Shown: positions 46,091 to 58,799 of the stretch, piece by piece | Layout of the letters: the number at the start of each line of letters is the position of its first letter | How positions within the stretch are numbered: position 1 is the first letter of the stretch | Assembly: GCA_002633005.1 (NCBI GenBank) | Contig: NMRA01000029.1 | Coordinates: 637,119-701,118 of the forward strand | DNA length: 64,000 nt | Reading direction: 5' to 3' | From: Phoronis australis | Taxonomy: Eukaryota; Phoronida; Phoronidae | Notes under the pieces: generated by a model | Seen by the model: only the letters and a program-made list of their open reading frames with translations | Databases searched by the model: none | Told to the model about the DNA's origin: nothing | Program-made: the position numbers and the translations under genes

Positions 46091-48434
46091 GGGTTATTAC
46101 ACGGTTGTATCTGCCATTTGACGCTAATATTGTGGTATACCTTCACTCGAGGCACTAGGACATTCCATTTCCAGCCTCACTATTGGTTCGTTTGTGTTAC
46201 TGCCACGAGTTTGGTCAGCTCCTGGCTCCCATAGGCTGATGATTGTCACGTGTCATAGGGCTCCTTTGTTCTCAGTAAAGTTATATTTCCTGCCATCAGT
46301 ACCTCGCTTTAGCAGCACTTAGGTTCGAGCTAATCTCTCTTCATTTTTTCCCACCCTCTACCTGACCCTCTCCTTTGGGTAGTTCCTCTTACCTGAGTGC
46401 TGGCGCTTTTTATTGCTCATCTTTCCAGAGATTATTATTTTATCTTTATGTTATTTGTACACTCATATTTCTGTACCTTATCAGTCATAATAAATGACCT
46501 TATATCGCCTATACACAGTCTCCTTTGTATCTCTGGAAACGGAGCTTGCGACGCACCTATTATTTTCGGGATATATTCCGAGCATAAATAGGTCTATCTG
46601 CACTGCATTCTTTGTTTCTCGCTACGACCTTCTGTTCTGGAGTTATTTGATTTTCTGATTTCATGCCTGCTTTTTGCGGGTTTCTCAATGCGCTTTTAAT
46701 GATGTATCATTAACTGCACATTGGTAATGGGTTTTAAGGTTGTTTTTGCTTTTGTTGACCTCACCTCTAAATTTTGATTTTGCAGACTAGCTCCTCAGGG
46801 AGCTCTCGTATTTGTAAGTTGTACATAGAAATAAAGTCAGATGGCATGTGCCTTATTGTTCACTCCCATTGTTTTGAAGGGCCAGTGGGGTTATTCTTGA
46901 GCAGTGGATAAAGTCAGTAGACACTCCTTGGTTTAAGGCACTTTTTGTATAGGGAACTTAATTGGTTCAGAAAAATACATTCATGTCTGAGTGTCACTTT
47001 TCTTCTTATAATCTTTCATTGTTAACTCTTCTGAATGGGTGTATTATGTGGTATTGGCCTAGACCTACTTACTTGTATATCGCTGAACAAAGAACAGTTT
47101 TCAACTATTTTTCTTATTGTGACTGTGTTACAGGTTGATATATGACACCTTTTTTCAGTATTGTAGTACATCGATGTTCGTTCCTTACGATTATTCTAAA
47201 TTACTTATTTCGCTCAAAAGTAATGTCTATATTATGTGTGTTACCATGATTGCCTTGTTGTCAACAATGGAAATTACCAAATATTTTTAAACATATTCAC
47301 AGTACTACTGTTCTAAATGATTAGATTTTCTTAATCTCTATTGTGCAAAGAATTCACTTTTGCCCACATTTAAAGCTGCATTTCACCCTGTTTAGCTGAC
47401 TAAAACGAAAATCGAGTAGGCCTTTTACTTTGTTAACTTGGTCTCATGATATTACTTAGGGTCATATAATTCAATATCCATCATAAACTCAAGTCATTAA
47501 GGCAATGTATACATGTGCCATTGACAAGTTTGCAGTTTTGATGTTGGCTTGCCTCAATAAAATCTCAGGTGTCTTCTTCAGTCGCTGATCATTTTGATGT
47601 TCTTGTTGGTAATGGCAATGGAATCCTATCACTTTAAGGAATATTATGAGACTGATTTTATTTGAGTAACAAGTGGAAATAAATTTTCATTTTTAAGCAG
47701 CTACAGATTAAAGTGCAGCTTTAGAAGATTTGAAATTACATTCGAAACATCATTGCACTTGATAAAACTTAATGTCTTTGTTTGATGAAATTAAAAAATA
47801 ACCCCAAACTGCTTCTGAGCAGCTTTGGTGTTCATGGAGGTATTTGAGGACAATGAAAATGTAAAATGCCTGCATACAAGTGGTTGTATTTGCATTGTCA
47901 ACAATAAAAAGGTCGTTAGTTTTGGCTTGGCGGTAAAATTAGTTGGCAGACTATCTGGATGACTGGGTTATTTTACACATAATGTGAGTACTGAGCTCTT
48001 TTTTCTGTCTTGTTGATTGCATGGTGAAGTGATGATAGAGTTTGTTCCCTTTCACATTTAGCTAATGGGTAGCTTTTGTGATAGTGGTATTATATTGTGC
48101 AAAGTGTGACAGTCACCATTATATATCATTCATGAAATGTAGTTGCCATGCTGGCCGAACGGGCTGTAGCAAAACTGCCAGTGAGATAAAGTCTAGTTAA
48201 AAAGCAATTTTAGATTTAGTAAATGTATGCTAGGTAATAGTTTTCACAGGCAAAATACAAGACTATGCAACGTTCTCTCAAAAAATGTGGTGCTTTCATA
48301 TGGATGGGCAACATTATTGTCACATTTTCCTTCTGTGTTGTGGGTCACTTTCATTGACCTGCTGTTAATGTTCTCTAATATGTAGATGTCTGTAGGGAGG
48401 GGAGTTTCATTTCAGACAAGCGACTATGGTTTTT
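46091..48434. other. Stretch without recognised gene
   Basis: AATAAA at 46829 after a TTTTGCAG-like acceptor at about 46785 could belong to a plus-strand transcript, but no coding exon could be matched to it. On the minus strand, MSNKKRQHSG followed by GTAAGAG at about 46391 is a possible exon but unsupported. Confidence 0.35.
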
Positions 48435-49954
48435 ATGCGCCCACATATTTACATGTGGACGCATTATGCCGTCATCTCCGTCCGTCCGGGCGGCGTCCGT
48501 CCGGCATCCGGCGTCCGCTGCTTTATCTCCAAAACCCTTTGACCTATGTTCATGAAATTTGGCACACGTTCCATTCATGAATGGGACGGCATGTGCAGAC
48601 TTTCGGAGGGATCCGACTACCGGTGTGCCCCCAAATTTTGTTTTTTACGCTTACCTTTGTATCTTCAAAAGTCCTGAAGGGATTTTCATGAAATTTGGTA
48701 TGTAGGCACCTATTAGTGAGATGACGCTATCCTCTCGTTTTCAGATGGATTGGACATAGTTTGCGCCACCTAGTGGCCATTTTTAGTGTTTTCGAGTCTG
48801 TTTTTGTGCGTCCACCCCTCTATCAACCAAACTGCTCAAAGGATGATTGTGAAAATTGGCATGTATATGCTTACTATGTAGAGGACGGTTGAGGATGATT
48901 TTCCGACGATTTCGACTACTGTGGCGCCTCCCAGTGGCAGTTTTTTTTTTGCGCCTATGGCTGTATCTCCTAAACCGTTCGCAGGATCTTTACAAATTGT
49001 GTAAGTATATTTATATGATGTTAACAACGGAAGATGACGACTTTTGGTCGGATCCGACTACCGGTGTGCCCCCTAGTGGCAATTTTAGTTTTTTACGCTT
49101 ACCTTTGTATCTTCAAAAGTATTGAACGGATTTTCATGAAATTTGGTATGTAGGCACCTATTAGTGAGATGACGCTATCCTACTGTTTTCAGATGGATTC
49201 GACGTAGTTTGCGCCACCTAGTGGCCATTTTTACTGTTTTCGAGTCTGTATTTTTGCGTCCACCCCTCTATCAACCAAACCGCTCAAAGGATGATTGTGA
49301 AAATTGGCGTGTATGTGCTTACTATAAGGAAGACAGCTGACAATGATTTTCAGACGATTTGGACTTCTGTGGCGCCTCCTAGTGGCAGTTTTGTTTTTTT
49401 GCACCCATGGCTGTATCTCCCAAACCGTTCGCAGGATCTTTACTAAATTTAGCAAGTGTATTTATGTGATGTTGACAACGGACGATGACGACTTTAGGAT
49501 GATTCTGATTACCGGTATGCCTCTAGTGGCAATTTTAGTATTTGCCTCTAGTGGCAATTTTAGTATTTTACATTGACCTCTGTATTTTCATAGGTCTTCA
49601 GGTGTATACTTTGTGTTACTTCGTGACTATGAAGGAAAAGTTCCAAGTAGAAATTTGTTTCTGGCATTCTAATGCTGTGCTAATTTCGTATGTTGGTAAA
49701 TTTGTTTTTAATTCTATGTTTCTGTGGTGCTTTAAGCAACCGATGTATAGGATGTGCTTGTATTATGAAGATCACTTACATTTTGCCCCTAGCCTATTGA
49801 GGAGACATGACCATGCCTTTCCATTTTGCAAAGTACAACATACTACATATATGCCCTCTACTGGCCACTTTATGGTACCAATAAACAACCCTAGAAGGAT
49901 ACCGTATACGGTGCAATTGTGGGCGCATTTCAACGCTCTGCGTTGCTCTTGTTT
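48435..49954 (+). mobile_element. Modular CTAGTGGC-type element, full-length copy
   Basis: It begins ATGCGCCCACATATTTACAT and ends with the inverse GTGGGCGCAT plus tail CGTTGCTCTTGTTT. Inside are modules of about 140-155 bases in the order A (TTCATGAAATTTGGTATGTA), B (TTGTGAAAATTGGCATGTAT), C (TTTACTAAATTTAGCAAGTG), repeated twice: A 48690 and 49135, B 48850 and 49292, C 48988 and 49440. That gives a higher-order period of about 445 bases. No protein. Confidence 0.78.
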
Positions 49955-51228
49955 ATGGTTCTGAACACATGAGTAGGCTACAGTCTTGTCATAATTATTT
50001 GTCTGTCTTTGAACCTTGAACCCATGACCCTCCATGGGGTAAAGGAACTGTGTTTCTTGAGGTGCTACAACTATATAACTATATTTGTTTCCTCCAGCAG
50101 TAGTTGTGTGTACTTTTATGGCCATCGTTTGTTTGGGGCCAAAAAGAGATGAATGTTTGTGATGCTGTGTGCACTTTTAACACAATAGGGTGACTTGGCT
50201 AGTGTACATAACAATCTAATTAGTAGAATGGGTGTCTCAATGGTCTAAACGCCTACAAAGAATTTCGATATGTTTGAATGGGGGAATGAGGAATTGTGCA
50301 AAAAATAGCAAAGTACATAGGTACGGTTATGTAGGGCCTCATGTACAAGTTTGTCTGTTTACAAAAACTATGGATCTTAACCCGGTAAAAGTATATAATT
50401 TCTGACAGTAGAAAGCCTACAAATTTCTGTGTACCACATGTTCAATTAATGTTACTGAGATAGTAAAAAAGTAAAGGAAATATTTGCGAAAAGTTATAAT
50501 GTTCAATTTATTTCACTTTGGATTTTAACTATTTATTCTGATGTAGGATGTTTCTTATGCACTCATACTTATATGTGGGTGCATACTATCCTATCTGTGT
50601 CATACTTGGGGCCATTGAACATATGTACATATTGCAATAAAAATCATATCGTGTAACATGTTGCTGATTTCTCGAGCATATATACCGTCGATAATGAGGT
50701 GAACCACTTGCTTTCGAAGATGGGCCTTGTCTTACGTGTATTCAAGTGTGTTGGAGTTAAGTGATGAGATTTGAATTATGTACCACATAGAATGAAAACA
50801 ATATCTTCACTTTTTAATTATTATAGTTCTTGTTGAACAGCTTCAAGTTATGTTTTGTTCAACATTATAGGAGTCTATTTGCTATTAGAGGGGATGTCTT
50901 CTAACCAGTGTCCATCTGGTGGTTGCGGTTTATTTGTGGCTGCATTACCGCTAGGGTCCAGCCACTTTCTGGAATGACCCTGTTGTCAGTAGCTTGTACT
51001 GCTTGTGTCAATGCTTGTCTGACCGCTGCTGGATGCTTTGGTCGTACCACCTTGTGTTCTGTGGGCATTGAAGCTTGTCTGGTCTCAAGGCTGTGGTCAC
51101 CTCGTTGATATAGATCTGGCCATCGATAAACACGGTAGTAGCTGTCCAGCAACAATGATTTCCGCATGTCCTCCTCGCTGTGCGGACTTATGTCTTGAGC
51201 ATATCGTTGGGCTTAAACAGGAACAATA
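49955..51228. other. Stretch without recognised gene
   Basis: Only a short fragment resembling the left end of the modular element (about 50555-50610, CTTATATGTGGGTGCATACT). The open frames around 50900-51170 are GC-rich but show no known motif. Confidence 0.5.
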
Positions 51229-51420
51229 TACAGCGTCATTCAATGAAAAAGAAAGTGAGAATCACTCTAGATTCCAATATGATATCAGTGAGATTCTCAC
51301 TAAAAGAACCATTTGGGTGAGAAATACAATTAAGTGAGAATCCATTGAGAATTTGAAAAAGTCGGTGATGGGAAAAAGTGGGAATTCAGTGAGAATGAAG
51401 CACCAGTATTAGACGCACTG
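51229..51420 (+). repeat. AGTGAGAAT-rich repeat, left part
   Basis: Many AGTGAGAAT / ATTCTCACT words are spread through 190 bases. The reverse complement of similar sequence occurs at 52915-53095, beyond THAP element copy 3. Together they look like the two arms of an older imperfect palindrome into which the THAP element inserted. Confidence 0.5.
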
Positions 51421-51477
51421 GTGTATTCATTCTGTGTTGACAGCTGAGTATCTTGCTGAGATTCACCAGAAGTTGGT

Positions 51478-52766
51478 TTAAAGGCGAAGGCAACCTTTTT
51501 TCATGTAATTTTTAGCAAAAATAAGGCTCGTTGATTATCCCAGACATATTTTTCACTTATTTACAGCTTTTCGTAGTTTAATTAATTACTCGTCGTCTAC
51601 CCCGGAAGTGACGTTTTGGGAGGCAAAAATTTCACGCCAATTTCTTTTCATATAGTCTGACTGTGAGAGCAGTCAAGTCAGTCATTGTTCTACCTCGGTT
51701 GTGATAAGTTCAGTCGTCGTTTGCTTTTGCTTACGAGTCAGTCAACATGCCACGCTGTTGCTGCATACTCATTATTGTCTCACGTAGGCCTAACAGAGGA
51801 AGAACTGTTCCACTTGCCCGAGTGTCCCGGGATACACTCCCACTGGTGGGTGATCTGAGCACCCAAACTGCTTACGTCCCATCGTGTGACTCCCTCGCCA
51901 CACTCCTGGCACCTGCTAAGTAGCTCCAATACAAGTCCACAATAAACTTATGGAACTTAGGCTCACCGATCTGTTCATTGGATGACGAAATGTCCTCGTC
52001 ACTGGGTGTCGAACTGGGCCTCACTCCCACTACTCAAATTTTAATCAACGTATAATTATAATGTAATGTAAATAAAAACGTTCTCTCTCTCTCTCTATCC
52101 CTCTCCCTCTCGCTCTCTCTCTCACGGAATTCCCGGAATTGCACGCTATGGGGTATGTTCGGAGGCACGGGTGACAGTAGATGAAGTGCCACCAGTCACT
52201 GTACAGTGGCCACAGCTCGCAAGGCTTCTCGCTTCAAAAACGCACATCTCGGATTTGGCGACGGGGCACTGCCGGGAATCAACAGCGACGTGGTACCCTT
52301 CTTCAGGCATTGTTTCACAGGGACCTTCATCAATTCTTTTGTAATCTGACGGCAGAAAATGCTTGCCACACACTCGGTAACCCTCCACTGCTTTGTACGT
52401 TGCATGGACGAGTAGCGCTGTGTTCTTCACATGAACGAGCTAGCCAAGTACGGCGAAGTTGTCATCCTTCAGAAAAGCGATTCAAGTTACCCAAAGTGCG
52501 TGTGAGACGATATATCCCGGCACGCAGCAGCAGTGTGGCATGTTGACTGACTCATAAACAATTAAAGGGAACGCCGACTGAACTTATCACAACCGAGGTA
52601 GAATTGCTGCTAAACTATTGCCTCCCAAAACGTCACTTCCAGGGTAGAGGACGAGAAATTAATCAAATTACGAAAATCTGTAATTAAGTGAAAAATGTGT
52701 CTGGGATAATCAAGGAACCATATTTTTGCTAAAAGTGACATGAAAAAAGGTTGCCTTCGCCTTTAA
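51478..52766. mobile_element. THAP-type inverted-repeat DNA element, copy 3 (reverse orientation)
   Basis: Termini are TTAAAGGCGAAGGCAACC and GGTTGCCTTCGCCTTTAA, a perfect match to each other. The internal region is reversed relative to copy 2. On the minus strand, about 52146-52545, one reads the THAP pieces VEGYRVCGKHFLPSDYKRI and, upstream in other frames, the MPHCCCVPG start, so the finger is frameshifted. A CT-rich microsatellite (52082-52124) sits inside. The element is flanked on both sides by AGTGAGAAT-rich sequence, suggesting it landed inside another repeat. Confidence 0.8.
52082..52124 (+). repeat. CT microsatellite
   Basis: An interrupted (CT)n tract inside THAP element copy 3. 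Confidence 0.95.
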
Positions 52767-52914
52767 GTCCACTGTATTTCAATAAAACGTACCTTAAATC
52801 AAATTTCATGATAAACTCACAAAAATAAGTAGCGTTTCGATTACCGATAAAACTTTGAACTCTCATCCAATTTAGTCAATGGTTACATAAAATGTACACA
52901 CAATATATTCTAAG

Positions 52915-53095
52915 GTCAAAATTCTCACCCAGTGAGATTTCCACTCAGTAAGATTTTCAGTAAGACAAATTCTCACTGAGTTGGGAATGCTAGTATGCAA
53001 ATTAGTTAGATTTTCACTGAATCCCCACTGAAACATCATTGTATTCTCATTAGAGTGAGATTTTTTCTCACTAATTTGAATGGCGGACCTACCTA
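52915..53095 (-). repeat. AGTGAGAAT-rich repeat, right part
   Basis: ATTCTCACT words in opposite orientation to 51229-51420. The outer ends (ATTCAATGAAAAAGAAAGTGAG on the left, with a loose inverse at 53060-53093) resemble terminal inverted repeats. This is weak on its own and mainly supported by the pairing. Confidence 0.45.
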
Positions 53096-53408
53096 GTAAT
53101 TATTCTTTCTGTGAGATAGCTACTTTTATGTGGCATAACCTCTGAACGTCTGTTTCACTTTTAGTGATTTCACGAGATTGGCTCAAATTCTACCTTGATC
53201 ACCAGTAGTTAATGATATCTTAGCCCTGTTTCTTGAAAAGTGACCGAGACATTAAGTCAGAAATTTGGTATTGGACCCCACACAACTATTTATGAAAAAT
53301 AATTAAATTTCAATTAAGCAAAATTACACTCTCCAAAAATGTAGACATGACTTCTAGTTACTGAGGGAATTTTTATCAATTATTTCTAGGCTGTGATGCA
53401 TTCATAAT

Positions 53409-54807
53409 CAGGGCTTGACGCTATTAAAATCACCAGGTCACATTTTGTGGTTTAGCCAAAATCCCAGGTTGCATTTTCAAACTCTAGCTTCATTTATAAA
53501 TGCCAGGTCGCAAAAATTTCCCGCCATTTTTACGCACCAAATTTGATTTTCAGATCATTGAGAAATATTTAGATTATAGTCTTACCTGCAGCGGTAAACA
53601 CTCATAAATTGCGGATCACAAAATTAAGTTCGTTCATGCAGGTACAGTCATGTTCTTCATGACCGCCATTGAAAGGCTCTAGAGCGCAAGGCAAGTTGCC
53701 GACATGAAAGTTCATTCAGTGCTTTCTAACTGAAACGTGCATTCGAGTAGCTAAGTTAACGATGTGAAAAGGGAGAGAATGCCCGTTGAAAAAGTATCCA
53801 CGATTTTGCCTGCAGGTATCACCTGCTACTGGGTGTCATCAAAGTCGTTAAAGATCCAAACTAACTCGGAGTGCTAATTCCCTCCACTTTTTGTTCGCAG
53901 CCCAAATTTTGCAACTTAACTCGACGTTTGAAAAACATCTGTCGAAAAAGTCCTTGAAATGATGCCCTAATCGAATGACGTAATTGGATGCGCGGGAACA
54001 ATTCAGTGCAAATTTCACAACAAAAATGTACTTTTGTGTACTCAACAATTAGTTTTCCATGAAATTCTCAAAAGTTGAGGGGGAACGCTTAGTAGATCAG
54101 TGAGTGCTAATATTATGAAACACTTCAAAGGTAGGGAGTAGGCTTGTACGTGAGCATAGTCGTTAACCTGAGTGTTTGCTGTAATAAGATATTAAAAGAC
54201 GGCAATGGTAGAAACTTTATAATAATACGATTTTGCGAGGCAAACTCCATCTAGTAGGGCTGACTTTCTGGATATCGTTTCCACCTTAACACTGTACCCT
54301 TTTTAGCCACCTGGAATGATTTTGTTTTAATTGCCCGCTTCAGCCGGAACAAGATTGTTTCTATTGGAGTCTGAACATTTTACGATGACGGTGGTCCGGG
54401 GAACAAAGAGTTGCCGGGGGGAGTGCATGAAGATAAGAATAAAAATTAAGTTCACCAACCAAAATTTCGCACCTAGCACCCGTTTAGTTGCAATAGCTGG
54501 CTACGGGCATAGAATATAGCGTTAAGGGAACATCGACCAAAGCATCGCCACAGAAAAATATCAGTTCTGGGCTATATCAGTTACTGTTCTTTTAACTTGG
54601 ATTTGTCAACAACCAAATAACGGTCGGATTAACAAGAGTTGCTTTATATTTGCTAGATATCTGCCGAGGAGTGTAAAAACTCAGCTCGCATACGTTTGAA
54701 ATTCCAGGTCACATTTTGCGACTTGATACGAGCTGACAAAACTCTCAGCTCGCATTTGCAAATTTCAGGTCGCAAATGCGACCTGCAGCTCGTTATGTCG
54801 AGCCCTG
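53409..54807. mobile_element. Non-autonomous hAT-like element
   Basis: The left terminus CAGGGCTTGACG and right terminus GTCGAGCCCTG are imperfect inverted repeats of the CAGGGCTCGA type seen in hAT elements. Subterminal CAGGTCACATTTTG and CAGGTCGCAAATGCGACCTG words occur at both ends. About 1.4 kb with no transposase frame. No clear 8-base target duplication could be shown. It interrupts a repeat related to 27768-28035. Confidence 0.6.
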
Positions 54808-54932
54808 ATAATTAATTGGCTAAAGCTGCACTCAATATCTGTGAAGTGAAAGCTTACCACTGAATTTTGTTACAGTCTTTAAGTCCCTTTTCATACCATA
54901 GCTCTTAATTAAAAAAGGAAAAAGGAACTCAC

Positions 54933-56900
54933 CCAGTCCACAAACACTGCTTGTGCTGCTTACAGGACTGATGATGTTGGCAATGTTTTGTGTGTGGCCT
55001 GTAGCTGAAATGATTATCAAATGCAATGCATTATTGTTATGGTCAAATTGCTCCAGTTGGGTAATGCACAACCTTATCGACATGTCTGGCTGCTGTGCAA
55101 TCAGCCAAACATCGGCAAAACTAGAATTTAACTCGACAAAAGTTTATTTATACCACAATATCATCCTCGAATGGCCAATACAACCATGAAAGTTAACGTA
55201 CTTAGTAATCTCACTCGTGAGATAATATTTTGGCAGGAACTGAGGCTGGTTTCGAACCCGGGCTGCAAGAGTTTCGGGTCGTCAACTTTACCACTGCACC
55301 ACTCAGCGGGTATCGTCATCGAATGTGAATATAGATTAAATGAACACGCGCAACAATCTCATGCTCAACAAATGGCATTGTACCGACATTTATACGCTAT
55401 GAAAAATAAGACGCAAAATTTCCATAAAACAGTAAAATTTATCTCTCATTTTCTCTCACTTGTAAATCACCGATCTCCAATTTGAATGCGGGTATCGTGT
55501 TGCGGGATCCTTTGACTTGAGCATTTTAGTCAGTTACTAGTGGTAACCTACTTTAGCAGACAATATTTTCTCGGTCAAAGCTTAGCGTGATGAAATGTGT
55601 AGATAAAATCTTAAAAACCCAGTTTTCATTTGCCACAGCTTAAACTAATTGAATTTTTTCGTAAAAATAACGCAAGTGCTAGTTTTTGATAGCCCCTCAT
55701 GGAAAAGTGTCTATTTTGAAAATGGTTGGCATTGGTATCCACTGCTCTCCTAAGTATCCTCCGTTATCTCAAGAATTTTCAGCAGCGGGGCACACAATGC
55801 TCCTTTTCAGTTAGTTCTGATCGATTGATTGTAAATTCATACTTGTACGTACTGTTATCGAAAAACATTTCTGAAGTGCCACCAATGACATTGGTGAAAC
55901 CTGCTTACGCCAGTTTGAGATGCAATTAGCAAAAAAACAATGGCGTGCCTCTATTTATTACTTCCGAATGATACACCAGCATATTTCCAACCTTTAAATT
56001 CCAAAATTGAGAGGTGGTGGATACCCAGTAAGGCAGACTGACCCCTTGGTCACCACACTTCCTTGATAAACCGGTCTTGATAAAACTGGGAGAATTAGTT
56101 CAGTGTCTGCAGAATTTCATCACATTTAATACTTACTTCCACTGGTTTGAGATTGCCATCCACTGTCTCCATCATCTGAAAAAATCAACGACATCAGTCA
56201 CCTGGTTTTGTACTGTTTTCAGGATAAGATTCATGTTGCAGCACGACGGTTAGGTTATCTTAAACCTGAGTGGCATTTCATTCTAACTCGCTTGTACAGC
56301 ATAAAAAGGCTTTGTCAACTAGTAAAAGTATATGTTTTAAAGTTATTTGTTGTTGTTATTATTATGTTCACGTTTTTGGTGGGTGTCAGAATTAATGCAA
56401 TAAACTGTTGTAAGGCTGTGCTCAACTTATCTAGATTTTCGTCTAAGTTGAATATATTAAAGGCTCACAATAACTTTCCCATCCAATTTAATCTCATTCT
56501 GTGTCCAAAATCAAGTGAGGTGTGTGTTTGCATTATGTTCATCTATGATGAAAAATTATGACAACAATGACATACAAATTCAAAATAAACAGTTATGCCC
56601 ACACAATCTCACCAGCTGCGTTATGTAATTAGTCTTATGACTGACAGGGCAGATATCGAAGTTTGTTTTGATATGGGACACCATTACAAACGGCCCGTAT
56701 TTTGTTACGATCTCACAGCTACCGGTATTTAGAATGAATGGCTTCATTCATTCATGCAGGTGTGCCACCCCTAGGTTTTGTAAAGTATTGAGTCCTGTTT
56801 CCTTTTTACCAGGCAATAGTACAAAAAACAATTATAACCTTGTATACTTACCTTCAGAAAGTTTGCGGTTGTACAGCGAACCTCCACTGCTGTACGCCAT
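54933..56900 (-). CDS. Unidentified gene, first three coding exons
   Basis: Minus-strand exons: 56900-56852 (ATG start, MAYSSGGSLYNRKLSE, donor GTAAGT), 56175-56137 (39 nt, acceptor TTTTTTCAG, donor GTAAGT, DGDSGWQSQTSG) and 55004-54933 (72 nt, acceptor CATTTCAG, donor GTGAGT, TGHTQNIANIISPVSSTSSV then CGLG). All junctions are phase 1 and the joined frame stays open. The peptide is Ser/Gly/Thr rich and looks like a disordered N-terminus. I do not recognise the family. Downstream exons were not found, although a hAT-like element and other repeats fill the following region. Splice-site quality, frame agreement and the promoter motifs make a real gene likely. Confidence 0.55.
55170..55620 (-). 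mobile_element. Repeat with tRNA-like (pol III) core, copy 2
   Basis: On the minus strand at about 55310-55240 the core reads TGGTGCAGTGG (A box) and GGTTCGAAACC (B box). It matches 45640-46090 along its length, including the stretch around GATCGGTGATTTACAAGT. It lies 165 bases below the third exon of the minus-strand gene at 54933-56900. Confidence 0.6.
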
Positions 56901-56909
56901 TCTAATTTT

Positions 56910-56937
56910 TGACGTCACACTTACTATGACTTCCTGT
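56910..56937 (-). promoter_or_regulatory. CRE and ETS motifs immediately upstream of an ATG
   Basis: A palindromic CRE (TGACGTCA, 56910-56917) lies 9 bases above the ATG at 56900, and an ETS-type ACAGGAAGT (minus strand, 56937-56929) a few bases further. Both are classic core-proximal promoter motifs in animals. The 5' UTR would be very short, so transcription may start between or within them. Confidence 0.45.
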
Positions 56938-57214
56938 AAACTGGTTTAGGTCAGAGAACATGTGCAGTGGTCTGGGGTCACACTGTAAAGCCTTCACAGC
57001 ACTAATGAATAGAAGCAGTGCTGCACCAGTCTGTCTCATCACAGCTTCATTCAAAGTCACCCTGAGAATGTTTTTGGAGTCTCATCAGTAACCCATCAAA
57101 ATGAACAATGTATTTTCTGTATTATCTTTTTTTAGATAGATCTATGAACTCTGCTTTGTGACTAAGAAATAAGTTGTAGGGATTTTCGAAAGTGGTACGA
57201 GTCCTGTTTTACTA

Positions 57215-57475
57215 TACGCCCACATTTATATGCAGGTATATTGCTGTCGTGTCTGTTTGGTCATCTGGCATCCAGTACTGTACTGTTGGAGGGTCTTATT
57301 GAAATTTGGCAGGTGTGTTTCTATGTGGCGTACGACCAATGTCGACGAGTTTCGGACAGACCTGAATACTGCTGTGTCCCTTAGTGGCAATTTTAGTTTG
57401 TAATGTTTGCCTCTCTATTTTCGGAGTTCCTTGATGGGTTTTCATGAAATTTGGCAGAGGCGTTTAATACAGCGG
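57215..57475 (+). repeat. Degraded modular CTAGTGGC-type repeat, left end
   Basis: ACGCCCACATTTATATGCAG corresponds to the element's left end, followed by GGGTCTTATTGAAATTTGGC, CCCTTAGTGGCAATTTTAG and GATGGGTTTTCATGAAATTT. No gene in 57476-58799. Confidence 0.6.
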
Positions 57476-58799
57476 CGATTTTGAAAATAAAAGAAAATGC
57501 TTTGATATCAACAGCAATAGCTCACTTGCGAGTTTCCAGTTAGTCAATGTGACGTCTCTGGAAAGAGGGCAAAACCCGCCATATTGTTCTTGTTTTGCCA
57601 CGAGTCTTTGCTACACACGCGAAATCTTACTGGAGTTCTTATGTTGAATTTTACACTTAAAACGTCAACACGATTAAAGAATGATAGATGAATCATGGAA
57701 TAACTGAGTGGATGAAGAAAATGTGAACTTGTTTTGTTGTGCGAAGCTGTGAACGGACTGAACGACCCGGTCTAGGCCTGAATGCTGCAGGCATACATGT
57801 GCGATAGTATATCCCCATAAAAAGTTACAGCAAATAAAATCAATTGAAACATGCATATGTGCACTTGGAGTTATAATTAGCACATACCCTGACTCTGGAT
57901 ACATTATTTAGTCGACAATTGAACATATCCATGAAAACCTCGCGGTTCGCTCAAGTTTCTTTTACCGCCAGGCACCATTTTTAGTAAGTTACATGAAATC
58001 ACACCTATTGATGAACAAAAAGTCCAAGGGACGCAAATCTTACAAATTTCACTTGATATTTTCCAATTCTATTGTGGAAGTGTCTTGCGCCAGGTCACGC
58101 GCTTCGCTCAGTCTCGCGCTAGCCTTTGCCTCATACTCTCCTGACTCGGTTGAAACAGAGACACTAGAGAGGTTTAATGTCTTTGGTTGATTATCGCGCG
58201 CGCAGTCCAAGTTAACAGTAACCAAAAAGTGTAGTTGGAATTCTTCACCAAAGTCACCTGCATTCCCGTATTTTTTTTTGGTATGGGTGCTTCATCGGAA
58301 GATATGCTTAGAAGCAGAAAGGATCACTGAAGAAAGTAAGCCCCTTCTTAGGTAGTAATTTGAAGTTCAGAATGTATTTTTGACTAGGTGAAAGCTTAAT
58401 CAGTAAGCGGATTTCACCTATCGCCCGTTTAAAATACGCAGGCCTAGTACAGAACGCGATAGAACGTATTGTAGTGCGAATCTGAATTTCATTTGCCATA
58501 ACACCAATGCCCTTTTGGCATTTTTCACACTAAAACATTAAAAACTCGAAGTAAACAACAAAATACACTGCTACCCTATCGGGCAAATGGCTGAATGACA
58601 AGCTTTGGCCCCACTTCCGGTGACCCGTCACAGTTAAGTCTCACATAATGATTGGCATTATTGTTACAAATTCGCAAAAGGACTATTAAAAGTCTTTACA
58701 AACAAACACTAAAAACGCTTGCTGAGCTGGTTGATTTCTGTTTCACTGGCAGAGAACCAGTTTCAATATTGCAATATATCACGTTCAAGGTCTCTCTAA

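Noticed and set aside
50901-51337. Coding gene in the GC-richer stretch
   Set aside because: Overlapping open frames on both strands have no recognisable motif and no splice signals that link them.
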